Assembly (NCBI GenBank): GCA_007449985.2
Contig: VIIQ02000785.1
Coordinates: forward strand, 58,084-122,083
Reading direction: 5' to 3'
Length of the DNA: 64,000 bases
Source: Desmodesmus armatus
Lineage: Eukaryota > Chlorophyta > Chlorophyceae > Sphaeropleales > Scenedesmaceae
Shown: positions 54,058 through 64,000 of the stretch, piece after piece
How positions within the stretch are numbered: position 1 is the stretch's first letter
Layout: each line of letters starts with the position of its first letter
Position numbers and translations under genes: made by a program
The notes under the pieces: model-generated
The model's database searches: none
Seen by the model: only the letters and a program-made list of their open reading frames with translations
What the model was told of the DNA's origin: nothing

Positions 54058-57000
54058 TCACTCCATTCCAGCTGGCGCTCCAGTGTGTCCCCTCTGTGGC
54101 AACTGCACATTGCCTGGTGCAGCACCAATGCTAGAACCACCAGCTTTTTGTGGAACATCCATATCCATGGAAGGGAAAGGGGCCCCGACCTTGTGAGGCA
54201 ACACGGATGCGCGGCCGGAGCGGCGTGCAGCTGCGATGGCACTGTACACAACATAAATGCCGGTGATCACTGCTGTCCAGATGCCGAACCTCTTGTAAGC
54301 CTCCTGGTCCTGTGGCAGAACAGCACACAATTCGCTACTAGCTTACAGTGTAAGCAACATGGCGTATTATTGTTACAACCCAACCTCCGAGGGGCGTCCC
54401 CTACACACTGCATTGAACGCTTTTCAAACAGTTGACGGACGCTTTTTTGCTGCTCAGGATTTTTGTTGGGGTAGCTGCGGTGACAATGCCACTGACACAG
54501 TGCCCCTTGAGCACCCCATGCAGTCAACTGCCAGCACACGGCTTATAACATGAAGCAGTTGCTGGGCAGTTCATTGCCGGTTGAGATGCCAAACACCGTT
54601 GGTGTATGCCGAGCAGTAACAGTGACTCACCAGCTGCCCCAGCAGAAAAGTGTTCAACGCCACAGACAGAGCAGGGACGAAGGGGAACAGCGGTACTTGA
54701 AGCAACATGTAAGCAATGGCGAGCACACATGACACGTCAGTACCAGGATTGAATGGGTGGCGTCATCAGTGCAGCACTTGACAAGGCACCGTGGCAGATG
54801 TGCCACAGAAAGGTCTTGACGTGTTAATGCATCGCCAACACGCTACACCAAATGTAGGTGACCCGGGGTAAAGCCGGCTGAGCCTTCAGTGCAATGCTTG
54901 GAGCCACCCAAGACTCCTAACACTGCGAGCGGAGACCTTTGCAATCTTTGGATGCCTGCTGTTTGGCAGGCAATAACCATTTGGGTGCATTAGTCTCTGA
55001 AAGAAGACAAACTCGACACATATCATTGCAAGCGCTCTCAGGTTCCAAGCCGGGATATGAGAAACACACTCGGAGGCTCTAGTACCAGAGCCAGACCGGC
55101 CGCTGGTCTGAGAGCGCACCGGCCAGCGGGGAAGGTATGCACTTGCACCCCCCCCCCCCCCCCGCCCCCAAAACTGCTGCAGGCTTCTCACCCTGTATGA
55201 TGGAGGGGGGTTGCCCTGACGGAAGGTGAAGAAGAGGGCGAAAGTAGCGGCCACAAATACAACAGCACAGACTACCAGGCCCACCCAGTCGTCTTGCAGC
55301 AGCTGGTAGCAAATGGTGAACACTGCACAGCACAACACACAGCAGATCAGCCGAATTTCTGCGCGTTTTTTGAGGGTGGACCGTGAGCACACTGCACATT
55401 GGGCTCAAATTGCAGTATATGTTCAACGCAGATTGTCATTGCTGCCTTGTGGCAATTGGACGGCACAACAGCCGGCGAGCAGCAGGGTGGCGACGCACTC
55501 ACCGATGCAAGCAGCGACCATCACGAACAGCTCAATACTGAGTAGGAAGGTCGACAACACGCTACCGTTGGTCTTTGGGAAGCATCTGTGCCACAGCAGC
55601 GCCAGCGCGACAATCCAGAAGGCGAACAGGGTCGAGATCGACACCATGTTCAGTAGGTCCGCAAAGTCTGCACAGCAGCAGGATCAACATAGCCAGGAAA
55701 CAAGATGCTCCAACAATTTGACATCATCCAGAGCAGCCAGGCCGACAGGTGGGCACGACAGCAAAGACCACGAAGTTCAGTTCAGTTCAGGAAACCACCC
55801 AATCAATGCCGCTGGTACGCAACGCTGTTGTCAGCCGCTGATATGATATAAGTGCAGTCATGGGAGTCCTGTTGCGTTGAGGGCATTCACGCTAGCCGCC
55901 TGGTAGCTGCATGTGTAGCTGTTTGTTGCAGCCGCCTTTCACTGTACGAGGCTCGGGGGCTTACCTGTGAAGAGGGCGATGAGTGCAGTAGCCAGTCCAG
56001 ATAGCAGTGTGGCTACCCACGGCGTCCCAAAGCGCTTGTGCACTGTGGCCAGCACGGGGGGCAACAGGTGCTGGCGGCCTACGGCAGCAATGATCCTACA
56101 ACAAAGCAGAAGTAAAGGTACCGTACCTTGTTGGCAACAGCAGTGGGGTAAGCTGTTGACATATGCATATGCGTACAGACAAGGGGTTGACTGTGCCAAC
56201 CTCTGCATGCGTCTGCGCAGATGGTGGTGCTGCTGAGGATCCTCCTCCTAGTAGGAATGCAGCCGCTGTTACTAACTGTAGGGGAGTGTTTGCAGGACAT
56301 TGACATTTGCTTCGCAGAATTCCTTGCAGTTGCGAGCGCAAACACTCTGACACTGAACCGTTCAGTGCATGGCATGCTTAGCACAGCGCTCATCCGATGT
56401 CAGACACGTAAAAGGTCGCGCTGGCAAGATACAACGTTAACACATGCGCTAGTATGGTACAACACACACGCACACCCACTGTGCTGCATGGCCCATGCAC
56501 GCGGCACACGTATCATATGTACGGTACGAACATGGCTTGCGCCTACCTGCTGACGGCAAACATGCCGACAAGGGTGCCGGTGATGATCCCGAGGATAGCT
56601 CCTGCAAGCACAACAGAACAAGCAACGCCCCTGTGTTAACCAAAGCTTGACCTTCTTCAGAGCAGGTTACTCACTGAGATTGAATCCCTATAATTCCAAC
56701 TCAACAGCAAGCAGTCTGGAGGGGAGCCCAGAGCCTGGCGCAAGCTGCACCCCAGAAATTTAAACCACACAGGGATCTCACCCAGAGCAACCTTGATGTG
56801 CTGTGCCCAAGGCATTCCCACATACAAGGGGAGGTGGCTAGAGGGGGTGCCGGGTGTTAGGGGTTTGGGGAAAGGTGTTTATACTCATCAAGAGCGACGA
56901 TCATCGTTGTGCCCGACAGTGTTGTGCCCAGGGCCACCCCACATACGTGAAAGCCGCCGCAAAGGAAGCGCTCGCTGAAAGGGCTGACACCGGCACCATC

Positions 57001-60000
57001 ATCACCAGTGCTAGGGAGAGCAGGATCGTCCTGCTATATGATGTAGCACAGTGTGACGATGGACAAAGCACCCAATACCATTGGGCCGCCCAGCACCATC
57101 TGTAACAACCTCGCCCCCCCTCCCCCCCCCCCACCATCGTTGCAATAAAACTCACCCAAAAAGTCACCTAGAAAGACTCACCAAGAGCGACAATGTGCTG
57201 TGCCCAGGGCCAGCCCACATATGTGAATGCCGCTGCAAAGGACGCGCTCGCTGACAGGGCCGACACCGGCACCATCATCACCAGTGCTAGAGACAGCAGG
57301 ATGTAGCAGAGGGTGACGATCGACCGCCGGAACGCACCTAGGATGCCCAGCCGACAGTATCTACTTGTCACCCCCCCCCCCACACACACAAACACACACA
57401 CCCAGAAACCACCCAGAAAGACTCACCAAGAGCGACGATGTGTTGTGCCCAGGGCCAGCCCACATATGTGAATGCCGCCGCAAATGATGCGCTCTCTGAT
57501 AGGGCCGACACCGGCACCATCATGACCAATGCTCAGCCAAAGGGCTGAGCCTAGCACTGGACAGCAAGATGTAGCGCGCCGCCCAGGGTGTCTGGCAAGC
57601 CACACCCCAAGAAAAGTTGAGTACCGCCAGCTGTAGAAGTATTCACTTGTAAGTACCCTCATCCCCCCCTCACCACCAAAAGCCAACCAGAAAGACTCAC
57701 CAAGAGCGACAATATGCTGTGCCCAAGGCATCCCCACATACGTGAATGCCGCGGCAAACGAAGCGCTCTCTGATAGGGCCGACACCGGCACCATCATGAC
57801 TAGTGCTAGGGAGAGCAGGATGTAGCAGAGGGTGACAATGGACAGGGCACCTAGGATGCCCAGAGGCAAGTTGCGCTGGGGGTTGTGGACCTCTTCGGCA
57901 CTTGTGGCGACAGCGTCAAAACCTATGTAGCTGCGGGGGAGCAAAGAGAAGGACAGACAGACGCCGGCTGAATCTCTGGAAATTTTCGAAAATTTGCAGG
58001 CAGTTTGGGCATTCAATGGGTAAAGGCTACAGGGGCGACGGCATCGAAATCAAATGCAGCTGCGGGAGGGTAGATAAAGTGACAGGCAACAGCCAGCCTG
58101 TCACTTCAATGTGTGGCAGCTGCACAGTAAGTCTGAACCTAGAGTTGTGTGCCAAGCTGCCACTGTCGACTTGCACGGCATTCATGCTGACCAGCCTGCT
58201 GGCGGCTAGCACTGCTACAACTTGATGTGACTGCAACAAGGCTTGTTGCAGTCACATCAATGGGGCTAGCCTGCTCTGTGTTAGCCCACCTGAAGAACAC
58301 GATAGCAGCACCATTGAATATGCCTCGGGCCCCCATGGGTGCAAAGGGCTGCAGGTTGGCTGGGTTTGCCTTGACGAAGCCAGCAATGAAGATGAAGACC
58401 ACCAGCACGATGTGGATGATTGTCACAACCTGTGGGCACCACAGTAGTCGGCAGCTCAGCTTTGTGGCACAGATGAACACAGCACTGTACACCAGCAGCC
58501 TCACATGTGGCAGATAGTTTGCTCCGCTCAGTGTAAAAGGGCCTTTTTACAGCAAGGGTAAGGTAGTGATCTCCACTGGAATCAAGCGGCATGACACACT
58601 GCGTACCCAGGCCTGGCTGTTGGCAAAAATTCTGCATGTGTGCTCAGCAGTGGGCCACTGCAACTTTTCCTGCCCGGCTGTTGAACAGCAACCACCATAG
58701 GCACAAGGTTTCCATAGGCATGCCGGTGCACACCAAGTAGTGCTGCCGTTTGAAGTTCACACACCCACCAGGTTGAAGCGGGCAGACTCCTTTGTTCCCA
58801 GAATGAGCAGGGTCATCAACACTAGCACCCATCCAAAGGCAAACCTGCAAGACACCATGTCAGCTGGGAATGTTGACAGCGCATGGTGCAAGCTTTGCGG
58901 GGCTTGTGTGGTAGTATCCGATACTACTAGTGTACAGTGTACACAGCAGTGCTGCGCCACAGGCATACTCATACTCACTCATGCTGACTCATGCTGCGCA
59001 CTGTGCCGGTGGCTGTGACACAAAGCTCGGGGCAGAGCCGCTGCAAAGCCGTTGTGGCACTGACACACTGCAGCAAGGCACTCACCAGTCGAGTGAGTAC
59101 TCCTGGTAGGGGATGATCAACCTTTCGGGCTCAACCTTGATCAGCAGAGCAAAGTACCTGTAAAAGGCAGCACCAGCACACACAGGACGGGAGGCAGAGC
59201 AGCATTGCAGCAGCGGATCGTCACGATTGAATCTACCCTGTAGTACCGAGTCACTTGCCAATGCCTTAGCAGTCTGACACTGCGTAAGTGCATGCAGCAG
59301 TTGTATGCATCAACACGACTGCGAAACGCTTCAGCTGCCTGCACCCTTCAGATATACCACATCACGACAGTTATTGGGACCTATTTGCAAGCCGTCAGCC
59401 GCAACAAGTAACCTCAAAGCAGCGGCAATGCCCTGGTTGTCGCACCCCTAGGCCATACATCAGCATTATTAAGACTTGTGTCGTGTGTTTCCGCCCGCAA
59501 CACTTGAGGGTGCCTGCAGGGTTTCGCCTTGTGTTTCGGGGCCGTGAAATTGCGCTGCAATCAGAGTACGTGTATCTGGGCGTGCGTGTGCATGCCACTC
59601 GGGGGCTTCTGGGGGCGTCGGACGCGCTGGCAGTTTCCGGCAGCAAAGCCATGCATGCCATGCTGACGCGCTGTCGTCGGGCTTGCCTCACCCAGTTTGA
59701 CATCAAGTGCAGAATGTTTGATATTTTGGTCGAGCCTGTGTTGTCATATGCGTCGCATATCTGGGGCCCGGCAATGTTTGTGAAGCGCCTGCACTCCGCA
59801 CCGTACGACACACAAGCCGAGAGTGTGCACACCTCGTTCCTGAGGATCATGACAGGATCCATCAAAGGGGTTGCCAAGGATGTATTATACCGGGACCTGC
59901 ACCGCATTCCCGTCATGTACCACTGGGTAGTCCTGGCTGCGCGGTGGTGGACCAAGCTGTCGGATTCGCGTGATGAGGAGCCCAGGTCACTGGCCAGTTG

Positions 60001-62959
60001 TGTGTGGCGCGAGGACGTTATGTTGGCCTTGGATGGCTGTCAGCGTTGCTGGTCGTATGGTGTGTTGCACACTATGTCTGGCTTGCAGCTCCTTGATAGT
60101 AGCTGGCGGCAGCAGCCTTTGGAGTGGGTGTTGCAGCAGCGGTGGCAGGAGTCAGCTGTGCAGGCTGCCTTGGCTGGCCTGTTCCGTGATAGGTGGCAGG
60201 GTCTTACAGAAGGCAGCCCTCGCACTGCACCGTCTGCCGGCATTCACAGGCTTACACACCATGCATGGGTATACCCTCTTGACCCTGGCTTTGATCCTTT
60301 CTCTAGAGACCATGCAGCCCCGCATATGAAGTTGTGCTTGTCTTTCAACGTGGCACAAAACCTGGCGCAGTTGCGTGTTGGCTCTGCACATCTTGAAATT
60401 GAGCAGGGTCGCAAGCGTAGGGAGTCTGTCCCAAGGGCGGATCGCATCTGTCGTTTGTGCTCTGGTCAGGACGCTTCGCTGGCCAACCGCGCTGCTGTGC
60501 TGGCCCGTACTGGCACCAGCAACAATGTTGAAGATCTAAAGCACTTCATTCTTGAATGTCCCGTGTATGATGATCTGCGCACCGCCTGCCCAGCCTTTGC
60601 TGACCCGGCTTCAGTCCAGTTGGGTGACCAAGATTGTGTTGCTACTGTGTTTCAACATGCCGAACAGTCGGCCCTGGCACACACTTTGTACAAAATGAAA
60701 GTGCGCAGAGCACGCTTGCTTGGCCTTACTATGGGTATTTGACTGACTTTGTTCTGTTTCTTGTGTCCACACTGGTATAGTTGCCTGCCCTCATCTCTGC
60801 ACACAATAGGTTCCTAGCATGGCTGGCACTTGCTGCAATTCTGGTGGTTCTGCCTTCTTTGGTCAACCCGGTGTAGGTGGTGCAAACCACCGCAGGGGAG
60901 ACAACTTATGAGGTTCACCTGGCTCGATCCTGGTGGGCAATGCCATTGTTGTTTGGCGAAAATGTCCATGTAACATACTCCCCATTATGGTCGAAGCCTA
61001 GCCTGGTATAGGGGTGTTAGGCGATCTCATTGGTGAGCGTTTGCCTTGGGGCCCCGGCAGTTCAACCGGGTTCGCCTGATTGCTGTGTGTGTGGCCAGCC
61101 AGTGGGATTACGCCCCCCCCCCCCCCCCCCCTCCCTGATAAAACAAAAAAGCCTGGCTGGCAGTAACTCACGGTGAAAACCCCCTGATGACAGCAGCGTT
61201 GGCCAGCATGTACTCTGCAAATGCACGCAAAAACACACACACCAACAGTCAGTCTGTCAGCACACCTGGTTGCACCTGGTGGACCTACATCTCTCCATTG
61301 CAGTGCATTGTGGAAATGGGAAGGGCCCACCCCTACTAGTACAACTTCTGGCTATAGTCGTACGGACTACGCCACCCATAACTACACCGCTGTGCCACAG
61401 GGTAGTAGCACTCAGCGGCAACAAACATGCATGATGGTTGAACGCTGAGAGCGCTAAGGGCGCTGAGGGAGCAATAGTTGTGTTCCACAATAAAAAGCAG
61501 TGGCAGCAGGCTCACCGAGGATGAGATTTCATGACTGTGATCCAGGCCAGATACTCCCCAAAGACAGCCGATACATACCTGAAGGAGCAAGAGAAGCAAC
61601 AGAAACAGCAGCAGCATTGCGCCATTGAGTCTGACCGTCGACGGTCTGGTACTGCTGAGCAGCTGCAGGCAGCCAGTAAGGCTGTACAGCTGTGCCGCAA
61701 CATGATGCAGCCTGCCAACAACATCACAACCGCGTCTTGCGCTGCATGAGTGTGCACTGTATTGACAGAATCGAGACGTGTGCACAGTCATGGACTGACA
61801 CTGCAGCCGCGCAGTCCTCAACAGCGTCCTGCATGCACTGAACCCCATTGACGGGCCGTCACGCGCCAGCGCATAGCACGGTGCTGGTGCAAGGACCTCG
61901 GCTTGGGCCAGCTGTCCACAGATGCAGGCCGCCTTTGCAACTAGCAGCACACACCATGCCATGGCTTGCAGCCTCCTAGTAAGCTGCCAGCCCATAGTAC
62001 GCCTACTAGGCTCGGAGCCTTGTGTGGCTTCTGAAAGGGCGATCAGGCAAGGCCCTGATCCAGTAAAGTAGTAGCAGCGCTGCTAGCAGTAGTAGCCTAC
62101 TATATTGAATATGGCACTCAATGACTTACGAGTAGGCCCCTCCAGAGAGCGCCATGTTGGCGCTGAACTCTGCATAGCACAGGGATGACAGTGTGGCTGA
62201 GAACCCCGCCACAAGGTAGCACAGCACCACTGCAGGCCTGCAGCAGCAACACAGCGCACAGACTCCATGATGGTGTGCTGGATTGTGTCACGCCCAGTAG
62301 CCTACTCGCGGCGAGTACCATCTGGTAAAGCAGTGCATAAGAATTGACCATGCTAGCAGCATGACATGTGCTGTGCAAGGCATGATGCACAACGCCGCTG
62401 CTGTCTATGTATGGTGGTGACTCAGTTCTTAATTGCGAGCACTGTTTGTTGCTGTTGCTTCTACCAACTTGTTAGATCGAATTGCCGGGGCAGGCAGCCA
62501 CACCGTGGTGGTTTACCAAGGCGTACACACTTACCCAGCGTTGTTGACAGCAACGTCGCCAGTAGTGACAAACACGCCTGCTCCCAGCATAAGGCCCACA
62601 CCAATGCATATCAGGTCGAATGCACCCTGCACAGACAACACAGTGTTTGGCTCTGGTGCAACTTGCAGCACACTCTTACACTGGAAGATGTGCCGCCTTC
62701 CGTTGTTCCGATCTGTTGCGCCTTTTTACTGGCTGCACTTGCAGACGCCTTGGCACAAGCGGCTGGCCAACATCAGCGCACAACAGCACTACTGAGAAGT
62801 GAGGGCTGATTGATGCTGCTAATCATGCTGAAACTCACCAGGCAACGCTTCATGCGTGCTCCTCCTTCCCCAGCATCTGCCTGTTGATCTTCAACTGACT
62901 TGGTCTTGAAGGCACGATGCCAGACAGTCATGGGTGCATTCAGCAGAGCCTTCCATACT
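54058..62959 (-). CDS. Cationic amino acid transporter (APC superfamily), copy B
   Basis: Paralogue of the plus-strand transporter, about 580 residues recovered. Minus-strand exons: 62839-62959, 62535-62626, 62130-62237, 61516-61578, 61172-61214, 59086-59157, 58770-58844, 58290-58429, 57701-57930, 56547-56601, 55965-56095, 55503-55667, 55192-55322, 54631-54695 and 54058-54309. Marks include GAFDLICIGVGLMLGAGVFV, LCYAEFSANMALSGGAYS, SYIGFDAVATSAEEVHNP, VGMFAVSRIIAAVGRQ and FGTPWVATLLSGLATALIA, then VPLFPFVPALSVALN near the end. Phases agree except at exon 4/5 (about six residues of helix 3 seem missing) and at exon 13/14 (one base). Exon 1 opens upstream without a clear ATG. It is more intact than copy A. 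A LINE fragment lies in intron 5 and four partial exon copies in intron 9. Confidence 0.85.
55145..55165 (-). repeat. G-run after a transporter B donor
   Basis: On the minus strand a run of about 15 or more G follows the donor of the exon at 55192-55322 by some 27 bases. It is one of many examples of the donor-then-G-run layout, here on the opposite strand from transporter A. Confidence 0.85.
56782..57530 (-). repeat. Four partial copies of transporter B exon 9
   Basis: Copies of the end of the exon at 57701-57930 (PVSALSxSASFAAAFTYVG...WAQHIVALG plus GTGAGT) occur at about 57427-57530, 57182-57345, 56918-57060 and 56782-56828. The copy at 57182 is long and retains GILGAFRRSIVTLCYILLSL with an altered middle. 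Donors survive in at least three. C-runs on the plus strand (57115-57132, 57371-57380) lie between them, which are G-runs in the sense of the gene. Confidence 0.88.
58222..58260. repeat. Perfect 39-bp palindrome
   Basis: TTGATGTGACTGCAACAAG, one central G, then its exact reverse complement. A smaller hairpin, aagtgacaggc/gcctgtcactt, lies at 58076-58108. Both are in intron 8 of transporter B. Confidence 0.95.
59288..60742 (+). pseudogene. LINE ORF2 C-terminal fragment, 484 codons
   Basis: The frame covers the region after the reverse transcriptase active site. It holds a KTCVVCF strand, SEYVYLGVRVHATRG (thumb region), DILVEPVLSYASHIWGP and a C-terminal CRLC...HFILEC zinc-knuckle-like motif. 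The catalytic YADD part is absent, so this is a truncated copy and not a functional enzyme. Protein sequence and 3' end differ from LINE-A and LINE-B. No internal stop or frameshift is visible, which suggests a fairly recent insertion. Confidence 0.85.
59288..61105 (+). mobile_element. 5'-truncated LINE of a different family, in a transporter intron
   Basis: The element lies antisense in intron 5 of transporter B. It contains the end of an ORF2-like frame, then about 360 bp of 3' sequence ending close to a plus-strand C-run (61112-61131). The 5' boundary is uncertain, between about 59288 and 59450. Confidence 0.8.
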
Positions 62960-63401
62960 CTGGCAGAGAGAAAAGCCGACAGCCTGTCCGTGCGATCCCA
63001 TGATATATTACTAAATAATGAGTAGATTGATTTTCCTGACGATGTCTTTCAAGAACACGCAAGACTTGGATGGACCGTCCAGCTCAGCAGATGCACCAGG
63101 ATGCGCGAATGGCCGAATGCAGTCAGTATAGTACCACACTATGCAGAGAACGTGGAAATGGAAATTGTTCAGGGGCGAGGCTGTCACGACAGCAGGTTCC
63201 CGGCGGGTGTAAGTTCGTGTCACAGCGCGTCATCGACAGTTGGTACCGGGCAGGCCCCGGAAGGCGTCCATGATCCTTTGCGGTAGTGCTTGTGTATCTA
63301 TAGCATTTCAAGCTGCTCACCGGTGGTGGCGCCCTTGCTCGGGCTCTCCGTCTGCAGCAACGGTAGTACTGTACTATGGTGGTGTACTGGGTGTGTAATA
63401 A

Positions 63402-63545
63402 GATCGCAGAGGCTGAAGCTGCCGTGTCTGCCAATGAAAAGAAGTAGTAATGCATTAGTGATGCATATGCATGTGCAGCTGCAGCTAGACGAGCTTCGGG
63501 GCCCCCACATGAAGGTGTCTGGCCAGGTGCTGCCCTTCTGCGGTG
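63402..63545 (-). repeat. Dispersed repeat, copy 3 (inverted)
   Basis: The reverse complement of 51372-51545: gcagaggctgaagctgccgt, tgaaaagaagtagtaatgca, tagacgagcttcggggcccc and ggccaggtgctgcccttctg. It lies upstream of the first recognised exon of transporter B. Confidence 0.75.
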
Positions 63546-63644
63546 TACTGGGTGTTGTAAAACCAGTTGCATGGCATCCACAGACCTGACGAATCATTTT
63601 TCCCCGCCCTTCTGTCACCCCTGCAGCTGCAGCGCAGGCGCCGT

Positions 63645-63999
63645 CATGAGCATCAGCTGCAAAGTGTCAGCACATGTCTGTAAGTTCAAGTTCCTGACTC
63701 CACTCTGTAGCTGTAGGAAAAGAGAACTGCTGTGTCGGTTGCTGTTGCTGAGCACACAGCAACAGCAACCGACCCAGCAGACACAGACAAAACCCCCACG
63801 CCGCCAACAGAACCACAGCTCCCGTCGCTGTAGCGCAGAGCCGCTGCTCATTCAACCCGCCATGCCATGGCTGATGCTCACACCACCGCCAGTGGTAGCT
63901 TGCATGCTGAGGCCAGAGGCTGCTTTGCAGCTGCTGGTCACACGCCAGACTGTGAGCCGTATACATCAGTCACCACAATTACACTTGCAGTTGCCAGGT
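63645..63999 (+). other. Open frame running off the right edge
   Basis: From the ATG at 63645 a plus-strand frame stays open to the end of the window (about 118 codons, Gln/Pro/Arg-rich around TQQTQTKPPRRQQ). I recognise no domain. It crosses a perfect hairpin (63727-63780), and low complexity makes real coding doubtful. Confidence 0.2.
63727..63780. repeat. Hairpin with 24-bp arms and 6-nt loop
   Basis: ctgctgtgtcggttgctgtt... at 63727-63750 pairs with 63757-63780 with one mismatch, around agcaca. Confidence 0.92.
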
Positions 64000-64000
64000 G

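Overview
The window looks like nuclear DNA of a chlorophyte green alga of the Chlamydomonadales type. Genes are split into many short exons with GT-AG introns, (CTG)n/(CAG)n, (CA)n and long G/C homopolymers are everywhere, and the retrotransposons and proteins are eukaryotic. I cannot name the species. No bacterial operon, rRNA gene, canonical tRNA gene or CRISPR array is visible. All gene models here were spliced by eye using reading frame, splice phase and family resemblance.

Layout. (1) 14-12001, minus: the N-terminal part of a cytosolic glutaminyl-tRNA synthetase, running off the left edge, with one giant intron filled by a 20-copy, 235-bp tandem array and its diverged relatives. (2) 12418-20788, plus, head-to-head with it: a small Tim17/22/23-family protein (complex I NDUFA11-like). 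Its first exon may be the ATG alone and its first intron holds a second minisatellite field. (3) 21.5-24.2 kb: dispersed and tandem repeats, including a 770-bp (CA)n tract. (4) 24204-29353, minus: a modular gene with a receptor-like ectodomain, one membrane segment, a run of phase-1 symmetric exons and a last exon resembling the first half of a tyrosine recombinase. (5) 29.7-40.0 kb: a pile of LINE copies (two tail families) and a tRNA-derived SINE inserted among duplicated copies of an exon of the next gene. (6) 40184-48509, plus: an APC/CAT-type amino acid transporter. (7) 48.5-54 kb: intergenic repeats and a CACTA-like MITE. (8) 54058-62959, minus: a second CAT-type transporter, convergent with the first, carrying a foreign LINE fragment in an intron. 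(9) 63-64 kb: a dispersed repeat copy and an open frame leaving the window.

The most striking signal is shared by all four cellular gene families with known homologues. Exon edges are tandemly multiplied: either the 3' end of an exon plus its donor plus a G-run, or a C-run/(CTG)n plus an acceptor plus the 5' end of an exon, in 2 to 8 diverged copies. Introns are polar: G-runs follow donors, and C-runs or (CTG)n precede acceptors, on the sense strand. LINE copies have inserted repeatedly next to such C-runs. I could not measure copy divergence or expression, and several single-base frameshifts may be homopolymer sequencing errors rather than real lesions.
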